Of a stretch of DNA of 6,502 nt, positions 1-6,502 are shown one piece after another. Every line of letters begins with the position of its first letter. The first letter of the stretch is position 1. Where the stretch lies: assembly GCA_029934875.1 (NCBI GenBank), contig JAOZLK010000265.1, positions 1-6,502 of the forward strand. The letters are read 5' to 3'. This stretch comes from Bacteroidales bacterium (GTDB lineage Bacteria > Bacteroidota > Bacteroidia > Bacteroidales > GCA-2748055). The notes beneath the pieces were generated by a model. The model did no database searches, was not told the origin of the DNA, and was given only the letters and a program-made list of their open reading frames with translations. Both the position numbers and the translations under genes were made by a program.

Positions 1-214
1 TACGGGATGCACGGAATCCCAGCTCACCTTGCAGCTTCATTCTAACAGGACGTCCGGAAACCTGATTAATCTTTTGAACATTGATCCAGTCAGTCGACGT
101 TTGATTGATGCTCTTTACCGTCAGCATTTCTCCATCCTCCTTCAAATCCTTTGTCTCTTTTACCTGGGATGTGCAGGATGCCATAAGCAGTAATAAAATG
201 AGTATTTTTTTCAT
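1..214 (-). CDS. 5' end of a putative lipoprotein gene (partial, runs off the left edge)
   Basis: Read on the minus strand, an ATG at 214-212 opens a frame with no stop for 71 codons to the window edge. The product starts MKKILILLLLMASC: two lysines, a short hydrophobic stretch and a lipobox ending at Cys14, so it is probably exported and lipid-anchored by signal peptidase II. After the Cys comes a polar, charged linker (SQVKETKDLKEDGE), typical of surface or periplasmic lipoproteins, then the start of a folded part (residues about 30-71, including INVQKINQVSGRPVRMKL). I do not recognise the family from these residues, and the catalytic or binding part, if any, lies outside the window. It is transcribed away from the plus-strand genes, so it is not part of their operon. 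The lipoprotein call is fairly sure; the function is unknown. Confidence 0.75.
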   Translation of the reverse strand, partial: MKKILILLLLMASCTSQVKETKDLKEDGEMLTVKSINQTSTDWINVQKINQVSGRPVRMKLQGELGFRASR

Positions 215-285
215 TTCAGATTCAATTTTGAACTCAAATTAGGGCTAAGTTAAACATTAAAATGTCTCTCTTAACTTTTAGCTAA

Positions 286-541
286 TCGGAGTCCGAAAGC
301 TCCACGCAGGCCACACAGAAGCTACTTGCTCTTCCCGATCCGCCTGATGCCATTTTTGGGATAAATGACACTGTTGCCTTTGCAGCCATCTCTTAGCTCT
401 GTCACCCATCCAACCTTTAAAATGGGGGAAACTGTTGCAAAGCTATTCTTCGAGACCCTTGAAGGCGAACATCCTCCCAAACAGGTAGAGCTGAAAACCA
501 GGATGGTGGTCAGAGAATCGTCAGCCCGCCGGCCTGATTGA
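286..541 (+). pseudogene. Remnant of a LacI-family transcription regulator (C-terminal fragments, frameshifted, internal deletion)
   Basis: Two adjacent plus-strand stretches in different frames read as pieces of one LacI/PurR-type effector-binding domain. Bases 286-390 give ...STQATQKLLALPDPPDAIF followed by GINDTVAFAAI, matching the family's conserved 'PDAIFaxND..A.GA' segment; a TAG at 394-396 ends this frame. Bases 398-538, in another frame, give SVTHPTFKMGETVAKLFF... and end ...MVVRESSARRPD before TGA at 539-541, matching the usual 'LTtv.qP...mG..Aa.lLl..i' tail and the final basic strand of LacI proteins. Compared with PurR, about 30 codons between these segments are missing (the 'G...P.DvsviGfDd' part), and the join changes frame. 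The whole N-terminal part (helix-turn-helix, hinge and most of the effector domain, about 240-260 residues) is absent, as only 71 bp separate the remnant from the divergent lipoprotein start. It cannot make a working repressor. Regulators of this family commonly sit beside sugar-use genes, so this was probably a local regulator of the downstream locus; that role is inference. Confidence 0.86.
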
Positions 542-556
542 GCAGAAAAAAACACC

Positions 557-588
557 AATATTAATCCATTTTCGCCCCGATTAATATT
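557..588. repeat. Perfect 10-bp inverted repeat with 12-bp spacer upstream of the GH92 gene
   Basis: The arms AATATTAATC (557-566) and GATTAATATT (579-588) are exact reverse complements, separated by 12 bp (cattttcgcccc). The arm centres are 22 bp apart, about two helical turns, so a dimeric regulator could bind both on one face. The repeat lies 15 bp past the stop of the LacI remnant and 84 bp before the GH92 start. It could be an operator for the downstream genes, or a weak AT-rich transcription terminator left from the lost regulator gene. It has no T-run directly after the second arm, which argues against a strong terminator, and LacI-type operators are usually compact palindromes with a central CG, which this is not. 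The repeat is certain; the role is open. Confidence 0.6.
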
Positions 589-672
589 TCCTTAATAGTT
601 TATTATACCCTCACTCTTATTTTCACATGCCAATATGTATAGATCTCCCAGAAACCCATTAATCTGTTTATA

Positions 673-2934
673 ATGATGAATTGTAATATCCCATCTCTTG
701 TTAAATTAGTAATAATTGCATCCTTAACACTGACCACATCCTGTATAAGCTCCACCGATCAGGAAGACCTTACGTCATATATAGATCCCACCATCGGAAA
801 CGTATCGCGCTTCCTGGTGCCCACCTATCCGACTTTTCATCTACCAAATCAAATGCTAAGGATGGTGCCACAAAAAAGGGACTATATATCAGACGAGGTA
901 GAGGCTTTCCCCCTCCAGCTTGCTGGTCACAGAAATAAGGGTCTTTTCCAGATGAAAGTAAGGACAGGGGATCTGACAGAAGGATCTTGGAAAGGTAATA
1001 TGTACATCGATCATGACCTTGAAATTGTGCATCCCTGGCATTATTCCACTTACCTTGTAGAAGATGAGGTTCGAGTTAGTTTTAGCCCCGGGGCAAAAGC
1101 AGCGATCTATAAACTAGAGTTTCCGGAAAGTAGCAATGGAAGCATATTGATACAGGGCACCGGGTTCTTCAGAGCCCAACAGGAAAATGAAGGGGCTTTT
1201 TTCCTGGAAGACAAGATCATTTATACAACCCGAGGTATATTTTCTGAGACAAGGGAGATGACTGTATTTGCTTACGTGCAGATATGCGATAAGAAGGGAG
1301 CAAGCATTAGCATGGCTGAATTGGCGGTCAAAGAAGGGAAGCTTTTCATGAAGCTGTCGGAGGATGCTCCTTCAACTGTACTGCTCAAGTATGCCATCTC
1401 CTATATAAGCTACGAGCAGGCCAGGATCAATTATACAAAAGAAGTGGAAGATCTGAATTTCGATGAGCTGGTATCTTCCGGCAAGTCCGAATGGGAAGAA
1501 ACCATTGGACAGATCAGGGTTGAAGGGGGAACAACAGCTCAAAAAAGAACTTTCTACACTTCACTGTACCGCACAAATGAGCGGATGGTGGATATAAATG
1601 AATATGGACAATATTACAGCGGATACGATGGTGCGGTGCATAAAAGCGATCGCCCATTTTACGTCGACGACTGGATCTGGGACACCTACCTTGCGGCTCA
1701 TCCCCTGAGAACGATCCTGGATCCTGCAATGGAGAACGACATGCTCAATTCCTATACCTTAATGTATGAGCAAAGTGGCTGGATGCCTACCTTCCCACAG
1801 GTTCACGGGAACCACATGTGCATGAATGCCTATCATTCATCAGCTATTTTTATTGATGCCTACAGGAAAGGACTGAAGGACTATAATGTGGAGAAAGCCT
1901 ACGAAGGAATTCGGAAAAATCTGATGGAGGGAACTTTTATCCCCTGGAGACAGGGTACACCGAGAAGACCCATTGATGACTTTTATCACCAGAATGGATA
2001 TTTCCCTTCCCTCAGACCCGGAGAAGAAGAGACAGAAGCCCAGATGGATGGATTTGAAAAGAGGCAGCCTGTATCTGTATCACTGGGAATCACTTACGAT
2101 TTCTGGGCTCTGTCGGAACTTGCAGGTGAATTGGGGAAAGAGGATGAACAGGCGGAATTTGCACTAAAGGCCAAAGATTACAAGAAGCTCTGGCATCCCG
2201 GGCACCGGCTCTTCATACCCAAAGATGAGAATGGAGACTGGATTGATATCAATCCGAAATCTGACGGCGGACCGGGATACAGGAACTACTATGATGAAAA
2301 CAATGCATGGACCTATGCATGGGATGTGAAGCATGATATTGACGGTTTAATTGAACTTCTTGGTGGAAAGGAAGCCGCAGAGGCAAGGCTGGACCAGTTA
2401 TTCCGTGAACCCCTGGGAATGAGAAAGCGGGAGTTTTATGTGCACGGCTCAAATTCAACCGGTATGGTGGGCCAGTTTTCCATGGGAAACGAACCCTCGT
2501 TCCACATACCCTATCTGTACAATTATTTCGGTGCACCCTGGAAAACTCAGAAAAGAATCCGCTTCCTTCTGGATGTGTGGTTCAAGGACAATATTTTCGG
2601 CATTCCGGGTGATGAGGATGGTGGCGGAATGACTGCTTTTGTGGTCCTGTCGTCCATGGGTATTTATCCCCTTACTCCGGGGATCCCTGTTTACACAATT
2701 ACCAGTCCTGTTTTCGAAAAAGTAAGTATTCAACTGGACAATGGAAAGAAATTCACGGTGATAGCAAAGGGAGCCAGCAGGACCAACAAATACATTCAGC
2801 GGGCATATATTAACGGGGAGGAGATTTTCAGTCCCTTCATAAGCCACGAGCAAGTCATGTCAGGGGCCACCCTGGAACTGGAACTATCAGAATTACCCAA
2901 TAAGGAATGGGGGCTTAAGACGCAGTCATTTTAA
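673..2934 (+). CDS. GH92-family glycoside hydrolase, lipoprotein (putative exo-alpha-mannosidase-like)
   Basis: This 753-residue protein has the length and layout of GH92 enzymes, which are calcium-dependent exo-acting alpha-mannosidases in characterised members. Residues 1-24 form a lipoprotein signal with lipobox LTTSC (Cys24), so the enzyme is probably membrane-anchored outside the cytoplasm. The N-terminal beta-sandwich starts at YIDPTIGN (36-43) and runs to about 270; the (alpha/alpha)6 catalytic domain follows, with WIWDTYLAAHP (334-344), ENNAWTYAWDVKHD (542-555), GNEPSFHIPYLYNYFGAPW and GDEDGGGMTAF (646-656). By family comparison Glu542 is the likely general acid, and Asp647 and Asp649 the likely base and metal-site residues. 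Several canonical GH92 motifs are altered: VPTYPTFHLPNQM replaces the usual 'HTYPGA..PFGM', and GDEDGGGM replaces 'GN(D/E)DCGQM', so it belongs to a divergent clade and the sugar cannot be assumed to be mannose. Start chosen at the first of two ATGs (673, 676); no clear ribosome binding site, as is usual in Bacteroidota. The reading frame is intact. The family is near certain, the substrate is not. Confidence 0.94.
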   Translation: MMNCNIPSLVKLVIIASLTLTTSCISSTDQEDLTSYIDPTIGNVSRFLVPTYPTFHLPNQMLRMVPQKRDYISDEVEAFPLQLAGHRNKGLFQMKVRTGDLTEGSWKGNMYIDHDLEIVHPWHYSTYLVEDEVRVSFSPGAKAAIYKLEFPESSNGSILIQGTGFFRAQQENEGAFFLEDKIIYTTRGIFSETREMTVFAYVQICDKKGASISMAELAVKEGKLFMKLSEDAPSTVLLKYAISYISYEQARINYTKEVEDLNFDELVSSGKSEWEETIGQIRVEGGTTAQKRTFYTSLYRTNERMVDINEYGQYYSGYDGAVHKSDRPFYVDDWIWDTYLAAHPLRTILDPAMENDMLNSYTLMYEQSGWMPTFPQVHGNHMCMNAYHSSAIFIDAYRKGLKDYNVEKAYEGIRKNLMEGTFIPWRQGTPRRPIDDFYHQNGYFPSLRPGEEETEAQMDGFEKRQPVSVSLGITYDFWALSELAGELGKEDEQAEFALKAKDYKKLWHPGHRLFIPKDENGDWIDINPKSDGGPGYRNYYDENNAWTYAWDVKHDIDGLIELLGGKEAAEARLDQLFREPLGMRKREFYVHGSNSTGMVGQFSMGNEPSFHIPYLYNYFGAPWKTQKRIRFLLDVWFKDNIFGIPGDEDGGGMTAFVVLSSMGIYPLTPGIPVYTITSPVFEKVSIQLDNGKKFTVIAKGASRTNKYIQRAYINGEEIFSPFISHEQVMSGATLELELSELPNKEWGLKTQSF

Positions 2935-3056
2935 CCCGGCACATGTGATAGCAACAGGTGTTGGTGGATTTAAGTTCAGCACATTAACAATGATAATATA
3001 AAAAAGAGGATTTTTTAAGCATTTAAAAAAAAATTAATAAACCCAACTGAACAGTT
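2935..3056. other. Spacer between the GH92 and enolase-superfamily genes
   Basis: This 122-bp AT-rich spacer has no coding potential that I can see. It holds a short A/T-only hairpin candidate, TAAAAAA (2999-3005) and TTTTTTA (3011-3017) around GAGGA, and then a run of nine A residues at 3024-3032. The stem has no G-C pairs, so it is a poor terminator. I find no clean Bacteroidota promoter (TTTG...TAnnTTTG). Whether the GH92 gene is co-transcribed with the next three genes is therefore undecided, though the shared orientation makes it likely. Confidence 0.4.
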
Positions 3057-4247
3057 ATGCAACGAAGAAAATTTATCCAAACAACAATTTTAGGAACTGG
3101 ATCTGTCTATTTATCTGCATCCGATCTCTTTGCGGGAGTAAATGGGGAGAAGTACCCTCAACTGAAAAAACACAAAATAACAAAGGTTGAAAGGGTAAAG
3201 TATGATTACCATTGGCCAAGGTTTGTGGGTAAAAACGCCCGGAAAGGAAACCACGGTCAATACCACAAGAGCGAGGCTTTCAAGCTTTACACCGACCAGG
3301 GAGCTATGGGATGGGCACTTGGCTCGAACAAGATTGAGGACCAAGAACTACATCACTTGGAGGGGCAGCTGGTATCTGAACTCATATCACCTGAAAAGGG
3401 TATGCGGAGTGATCTGAGTCCTTTTGTGGATCTGGCCCTGCACGATTTAATGGGCGTAATTCTTCAGAAGCCGGTGTATAAACTGCTTGGTGCAAAGGGA
3501 ACAAAAAACACCCCCATATACAGTGGTATGATCTATTTCGACGAGCTGGAACCTGAAGACAATCCGGCAGGAATGGATAAAATTTTGGAAAACTGTCAAT
3601 GGGATATTGACTACGGCTACCAACAACTGAAGGTTAAAATTGGACGAAGTGGGATGTGGTACCCTCATGATGAGGGAATAAAGAAAGACATTGAGGTGGT
3701 GAAGCTTATCCAAAAAACCTTTCCGGATATTACCCTCCTTGTGGATTCAAATGATAAATATACACTTCAGGATACCATTGATTTCCTGGAAGGAATCGGC
3801 GATATTCCTTTGTTGTGGGTTGAAGAGCCATTTACCGAGAATTACGAAGACGGGAAAAAACTTCGACAATGGATGGACCAGAATGGTTTTAAGGATACCC
3901 TGTATGCTGATGGGGAATTCAAACCCGATCATGACCTGTGCATGAAAATGGGACAAGAAGGGATCATGAATGCCTATCTTCCTGATATCCGTTCATTTGG
4001 ATTTACCAGGTGGAGGAATCTAATGCCGCAATTGAAGGAGTATAAGATGTTGGCCAGTCCACACTCCTTTGGGAGTATGCTAAAAACCCATTACAATGTA
4101 CATATTGCTGCTGCATGTGGAAATGTGGTAACCATCGAAGGTGTAACCTGCATCTCTGATGACATTGACTTTGGGGATTACAAAATTGCAAACGGAGAAA
4201 TCCAGGTCTCGGATCAACCCGGTTTTGGAATGAAATTGTTGAAATAG
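3057..4247 (+). CDS. Exported enolase-superfamily enzyme, mandelate racemase subgroup (probable sugar-acid dehydratase or epimerase)
   Basis: The 396-residue product is a mandelate racemase/muconate lactonizing-type enzyme. This superfamily removes the proton next to a carboxylate and stabilises the enolate with a divalent metal; most mandelate-racemase-subgroup members with known roles are acid-sugar dehydratases. Visible catalytic features are the KxK motif (Lys192, Lys194 in LKVKIG), metal-ligand candidates Asp230 (LLVDSND), Glu256 (WVEEPF) and Glu287 (YADGEF), and a His-Asp dyad of Asp310 (LPDIRSFG) and His336 (SPHSFGS). The spacings 230-256, 287-310 and 310-336 (26, 23, 26) closely match those in mandelate racemase, which supports that subgroup over the MLE one. 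The N terminus, MQRRKFIQTTILGTGSVYLSAS, has a twin-arginine-like RRKFIQ followed by a hydrophobic stretch, so it is probably exported to the periplasm, perhaps folded by the Tat route. It ends 7 bp before the next gene, implying an operon. The substrate is not readable; the context suggests an acidic sugar from the glycan attacked by its neighbours. Confidence 0.93.
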   Translation: MQRRKFIQTTILGTGSVYLSASDLFAGVNGEKYPQLKKHKITKVERVKYDYHWPRFVGKNARKGNHGQYHKSEAFKLYTDQGAMGWALGSNKIEDQELHHLEGQLVSELISPEKGMRSDLSPFVDLALHDLMGVILQKPVYKLLGAKGTKNTPIYSGMIYFDELEPEDNPAGMDKILENCQWDIDYGYQQLKVKIGRSGMWYPHDEGIKKDIEVVKLIQKTFPDITLLVDSNDKYTLQDTIDFLEGIGDIPLLWVEEPFTENYEDGKKLRQWMDQNGFKDTLYADGEFKPDHDLCMKMGQEGIMNAYLPDIRSFGFTRWRNLMPQLKEYKMLASPHSFGSMLKTHYNVHIAAACGNVVTIEGVTCISDDIDFGDYKIANGEIQVSDQPGFGMKLLK

Positions 4248-4254
4248 AGGCGGT

Positions 4255-5808
4255 ATGAATAAAATCGCATTAGCCATCTTTCTTCTTGTCTATATTTGTC
4301 CGGGGATAGAGATCCGTTCTCAGTCCCTCGACCCATTATCACTCCATTTTCTGAAAGACTACCAGCTTCGAAACTTTTATAATTCATCTGTATCCTTAAG
4401 CAAACTGGATTTGTCGCAAGATGTATTAAATGAATCCTCGTACCCCCAAATACATCTCACAACTCCAGGCTGCGATTTTAAACAGAAGGGGCAGGTCTTG
4501 CAGATTTCCAACAGCTCGAAGACCGAACAGCAAAGTTATATCAAACTGGGAAAGCTGTATAACTATGCCGCAATCGACATGGACATTCAAAAGCAGTCCC
4601 ATAAGACTTCCACAGCAAACGCCCTGTTGACTTTTTACAAGGATGAAGACAACAGCTTTGTTCTAACTCAGAGAAATGTTGAAACCGGCAAACAGCAATT
4701 CACACTGGAGATATTTAAAAACGGCGCAAGTGTATTCAGGCAGGTATTATCAGAAGAAGGTGTTGAAGCTCCGAACACCTTGCGTGTGCATCTTGCGGGC
4801 AAATATTTAAATGTGTTAATCGTAAAAAATGAAAAGTGGACCGTCCTGGGTTCATTCGATGTTGCTGAATATTTCGAACTCCGAGACCTTTCTGTACTTG
4901 AGACCTTTTCAGTATTGGCCGGAGCCCGCCTGGGAAGCGGCGAGCATATCTCCATATCAAAACTGGAACAATATCTTACCTGCGGTACCGCACAGGCTGA
5001 TCCAAAAGTGCTGCACTATGAAGATGGGGAACCCATTGTAGAGGGCAATAAAATCTGGGTGGCTATGACGACCAGGGCATATGACACACAACTCTACCAG
5101 GGAATATACGCTTATGATCTGAAGACGAAAGAATGGGAAATGTCGGCTACCCTGGTGTTTAATAAAGGAGACGGGCTTATCAGACAATGGAGTGCTTCTG
5201 ATGTTTTCTATGACAGAAGCGATGATAAATGGAAAATCTTCACCGTATCGCACCGGGATGATCACATGCTCTACTCCGGTGAAAGCACGGTTGATCCCAG
5301 GTTTGGACTGGTGGAAATATCCTGTTCAAAAGTCAATTATGCCTCTGTTGGCAATGAAGAGGACCCGTCTGTAATTTATGATTCTGAGGTGGGCAAATGG
5401 CGCATGGCGCTATGCAAAGCTGAACATGGGTATCAGACCGTATTGATGGAGGCAGATACATGGAACGGAGCCTGGAGCCAGATCGCTGTCTATACGCCCA
5501 CTTCCAGCACGGGTACTCTAATTCAGAAAATAGGGGGGCAACGCTATGTTTTTATTGGTCGCGGCGAATCACCATGTCCCATGGAAGTGCTATCTTATCC
5601 TGCCAAGGAGAAAATCGGCGAACTGAGTCTTTCCGAACATCCTGTGGGAAAAAATGTCTGGCCCGCCATTATACCGGTAACTTCCGACACCGGTACGACA
5701 TATTATCTGCTGACCTTCGACAGGGATGCCTGGACAGGGCAAAGAACCTATGGAAATATCCATTGGTACCATGCTGAAGAATTTGCCGAAGGTTTTTTTG
5801 AATATTAA
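4255..5808 (+). CDS. Secreted protein with N-terminal beta-rich domain and five-bladed beta-propeller, putative glycoside hydrolase
   Basis: This 517-residue protein starts with a signal peptide (MNKIALAIFLLVYICPG..., likely cleaved near residues 22-24) and has no lipobox Cys. Residues about 60-240 are rich in alternating beta strands (for example QSYIKLGKLYNYAAIDMDI) and look like a jelly-roll/concanavalin-type domain. From about 249 on, five blade-like repeats follow: GEPIVEGNKIWVAM (258-271), SASDVFYDRSDDKWKIF (313-329), EEDPSVIYDSEVGKWRMAL (368-386), TGTLIQKIGGQRYVFIGRG (420-437 region) and VWPAIIPV...YYLLTFDR (468-490). The acidic residues at the blade starts (Asp316, Asp370) and this repeat pattern are as in GH43/GH32/GH117/GH130-type five-bladed propellers, so a glycoside hydrolase is the best guess, but I cannot assign a numbered family or name the catalytic residues. 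The ATG is 7 bp after the enolase stop with a weak GAGG (4247-4250) upstream, so translation is probably coupled. Fold call good, activity uncertain. Confidence 0.75.
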   Translation: MNKIALAIFLLVYICPGIEIRSQSLDPLSLHFLKDYQLRNFYNSSVSLSKLDLSQDVLNESSYPQIHLTTPGCDFKQKGQVLQISNSSKTEQQSYIKLGKLYNYAAIDMDIQKQSHKTSTANALLTFYKDEDNSFVLTQRNVETGKQQFTLEIFKNGASVFRQVLSEEGVEAPNTLRVHLAGKYLNVLIVKNEKWTVLGSFDVAEYFELRDLSVLETFSVLAGARLGSGEHISISKLEQYLTCGTAQADPKVLHYEDGEPIVEGNKIWVAMTTRAYDTQLYQGIYAYDLKTKEWEMSATLVFNKGDGLIRQWSASDVFYDRSDDKWKIFTVSHRDDHMLYSGESTVDPRFGLVEISCSKVNYASVGNEEDPSVIYDSEVGKWRMALCKAEHGYQTVLMEADTWNGAWSQIAVYTPTSSTGTLIQKIGGQRYVFIGRGESPCPMEVLSYPAKEKIGELSLSEHPVGKNVWPAIIPVTSDTGTTYYLLTFDRDAWTGQRTYGNIHWYHAEEFAEGFFEY

Positions 5809-5814
5809 AACGTA

Positions 5815-6502
5815 ATGATGAAAATTGTCAAATCCCTGATCCTTTCCCTTATCCTGATCCTCCCTGCAAATCATGTTGCCCGGGCTCAGCCTTTGCCTGA
5901 TGAAATAAGTTTTGTCAGGCAGGGTGTCCGGAGAATGATATTTGAAGAGGATCAATCCATCTTGCTGGCCAGGCTCGAACCTGGAAAAATAGTCGGCTTG
6001 TCTACAATGCATCCCGTCACGCATTACTCTGACGAACATTCAGAGATCAGGATCAGTGATGATCTCTTGCTTGTTCAATCCGGGCAGGAAACGAGGACAG
6101 GGATATGGTTTGGAGGCTTTAATCCTTTTGCGACTTACATGATCGACCTGGCTTCCTGTACCGGAGAAGGAGAAATCGGCTTCGAATTTTCAGGTGCTGA
6201 TATGAAGGAACAATTCTTCATTACTGTAGAATTTAAAGACACCCTGCTCACCGGGGTGAGACTAAGGGTAATCAGAGATGCAAAGCTAATAGCAGATGAG
6301 CCTGTATCTGTGAATCTTGTGGGACAGGAGATCATGCAGGGCAAAATCATACTGCAGATGTTGGGAAGCGGACTTGTAATGTATTTGCATGACCGGGGAT
6401 TACCGAAAGTAATAGCTCAGAGCGATTTTAACACCTACCTGGATTTGCGGGAAAAGCGCTATATCCATTCCTTTCAATCAAAGCTCTTTATTCACCTTAT
6501 GA
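5815..6502 (+). CDS. 5' part of a secreted protein, possibly a second propeller-type enzyme (partial, runs off the right edge)
   Basis: A frame open from the double ATG at 5815/5818 to the window end gives 229 codons with no stop. The N terminus (MMKIVKSLILSLILILPANHVARA, then QP) is a clear signal peptide with a probable signal peptidase I site after Ala24, so the protein is exported and soluble. The rest is beta-rich: ISDDLLLVQSGQETRTGIWF and later GEIGFEF, QFFITVEF and SGLVMYLHD. A strand with polar turn followed by an aromatic 'x-F-A-T-Y-M-I-D' element resembles 'Y-N-Y-A-A-I-D-M-D' of the preceding gene's N-terminal domain, so the two may share an accessory-domain plus propeller design; the propeller itself would lie beyond the window. 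The gene begins 6 bp after the previous stop, which places it in the same operon. No family recognised with certainty. Confidence 0.75.
   Translation, partial: MMKIVKSLILSLILILPANHVARAQPLPDEISFVRQGVRRMIFEEDQSILLARLEPGKIVGLSTMHPVTHYSDEHSEIRISDDLLLVQSGQETRTGIWFGGFNPFATYMIDLASCTGEGEIGFEFSGADMKEQFFITVEFKDTLLTGVRLRVIRDAKLIADEPVSVNLVGQEIMQGKIILQMLGSGLVMYLHDRGLPKVIAQSDFNTYLDLREKRYIHSFQSKLFIHLM

Noticed and set aside
215..285. CCTAATTTGAG on the minus strand considered as a Bacteroidota -7 promoter box (TAnnTTTG) for the lipoprotein gene.
   Set aside because: The spacing inside the box is one base short, and no matching upstream TTTG-type element at the right distance was seen.
322..558. A 78-codon open frame on the minus strand between the divergent genes.
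   Set aside because: It is antisense to the LacI remnant; its peptide looks like no protein, and the plus-strand reading explains the sequence fully.
542..672. Search for a promoter of the GH92 gene in this spacer.
   Set aside because: Several AT-rich stretches resemble parts of the consensus, but none matches TAnnTTTG with a proper upstream element, so no promoter is called.
2455..2853. A 132-codon open frame on the minus strand inside the GH92 gene.
   Set aside because: It overlaps the most conserved catalytic part of the GH92 protein and has no recognisable features; it is a shadow of that gene.
2999..3017. A/T-only hairpin (TAAAAAA / TTTTTTA) considered as a terminator after the GH92 gene.
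   Set aside because: The stem has no G-C pairs and lacks a following T-run on the plus strand, so it cannot be supported as a terminator.
5590..6039. A 149-codon open frame on the minus strand.
   Set aside because: It lies across the end of the propeller gene and the start of the next secreted gene, both of which have signal peptides, operon spacing and protein-like sequence; the minus-strand peptide shows none of this.

Overview
The window looks like part of a carbohydrate-use locus from a Bacteroidota bacterium, possibly a marine or gut Bacteroidales/Marinilabiliales-type organism. The genus is not determinable from this sequence. The evidence for the phylum is the gene content (a GH92-type lipoprotein glycosidase, an exported enolase-superfamily enzyme, secreted beta-propeller proteins), Bacteroidota-style lipoprotein signals, AT-rich spacers and the absence of strong Shine-Dalgarno sequences. 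Base composition looks moderate, with coding regions richer in GC than spacers; this is an impression by eye.

Layout. Bases 1-214 (minus strand) carry the 5' end of a small-signal lipoprotein gene that runs off the left edge. Bases 286-541 (plus strand) hold a degraded remnant of a LacI-family transcription regulator. Only the C-terminal part of the effector domain survives, with about 30 codons deleted in the middle and a frame change at the junction; the DNA-binding half is gone. A perfect 10-bp inverted repeat (557-566 / 579-588) follows, in the spacer before the next gene. Bases 673-2934 encode an intact GH92-type glycosidase lipoprotein of a divergent clade. After a 122-bp spacer come three tightly packed genes: an exported mandelate racemase-type enolase-superfamily enzyme (3057-4247), a secreted protein with an N-terminal beta-rich domain and a five-bladed beta-propeller (4255-5808), and the start of another secreted protein of apparently similar N-terminal design (5815 to beyond 6502).

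How the parts may fit together. The four plus-strand genes have the same orientation, all carry export signals, and the last three are 6-7 bp apart, so they probably form one operon, perhaps including the GH92 gene. The GH92 enzyme and the propeller proteins would release sugars outside the cytoplasm. The enolase-superfamily enzyme would dehydrate or epimerise a sugar acid in the periplasm, which suggests the target glycan contains or yields an acidic sugar. A LacI-type regulator once stood directly upstream and has been lost, so control must now be by another regulator or be relaxed. No SusC/SusD pair, tRNA, rRNA, CRISPR array or intact mobile element is visible.
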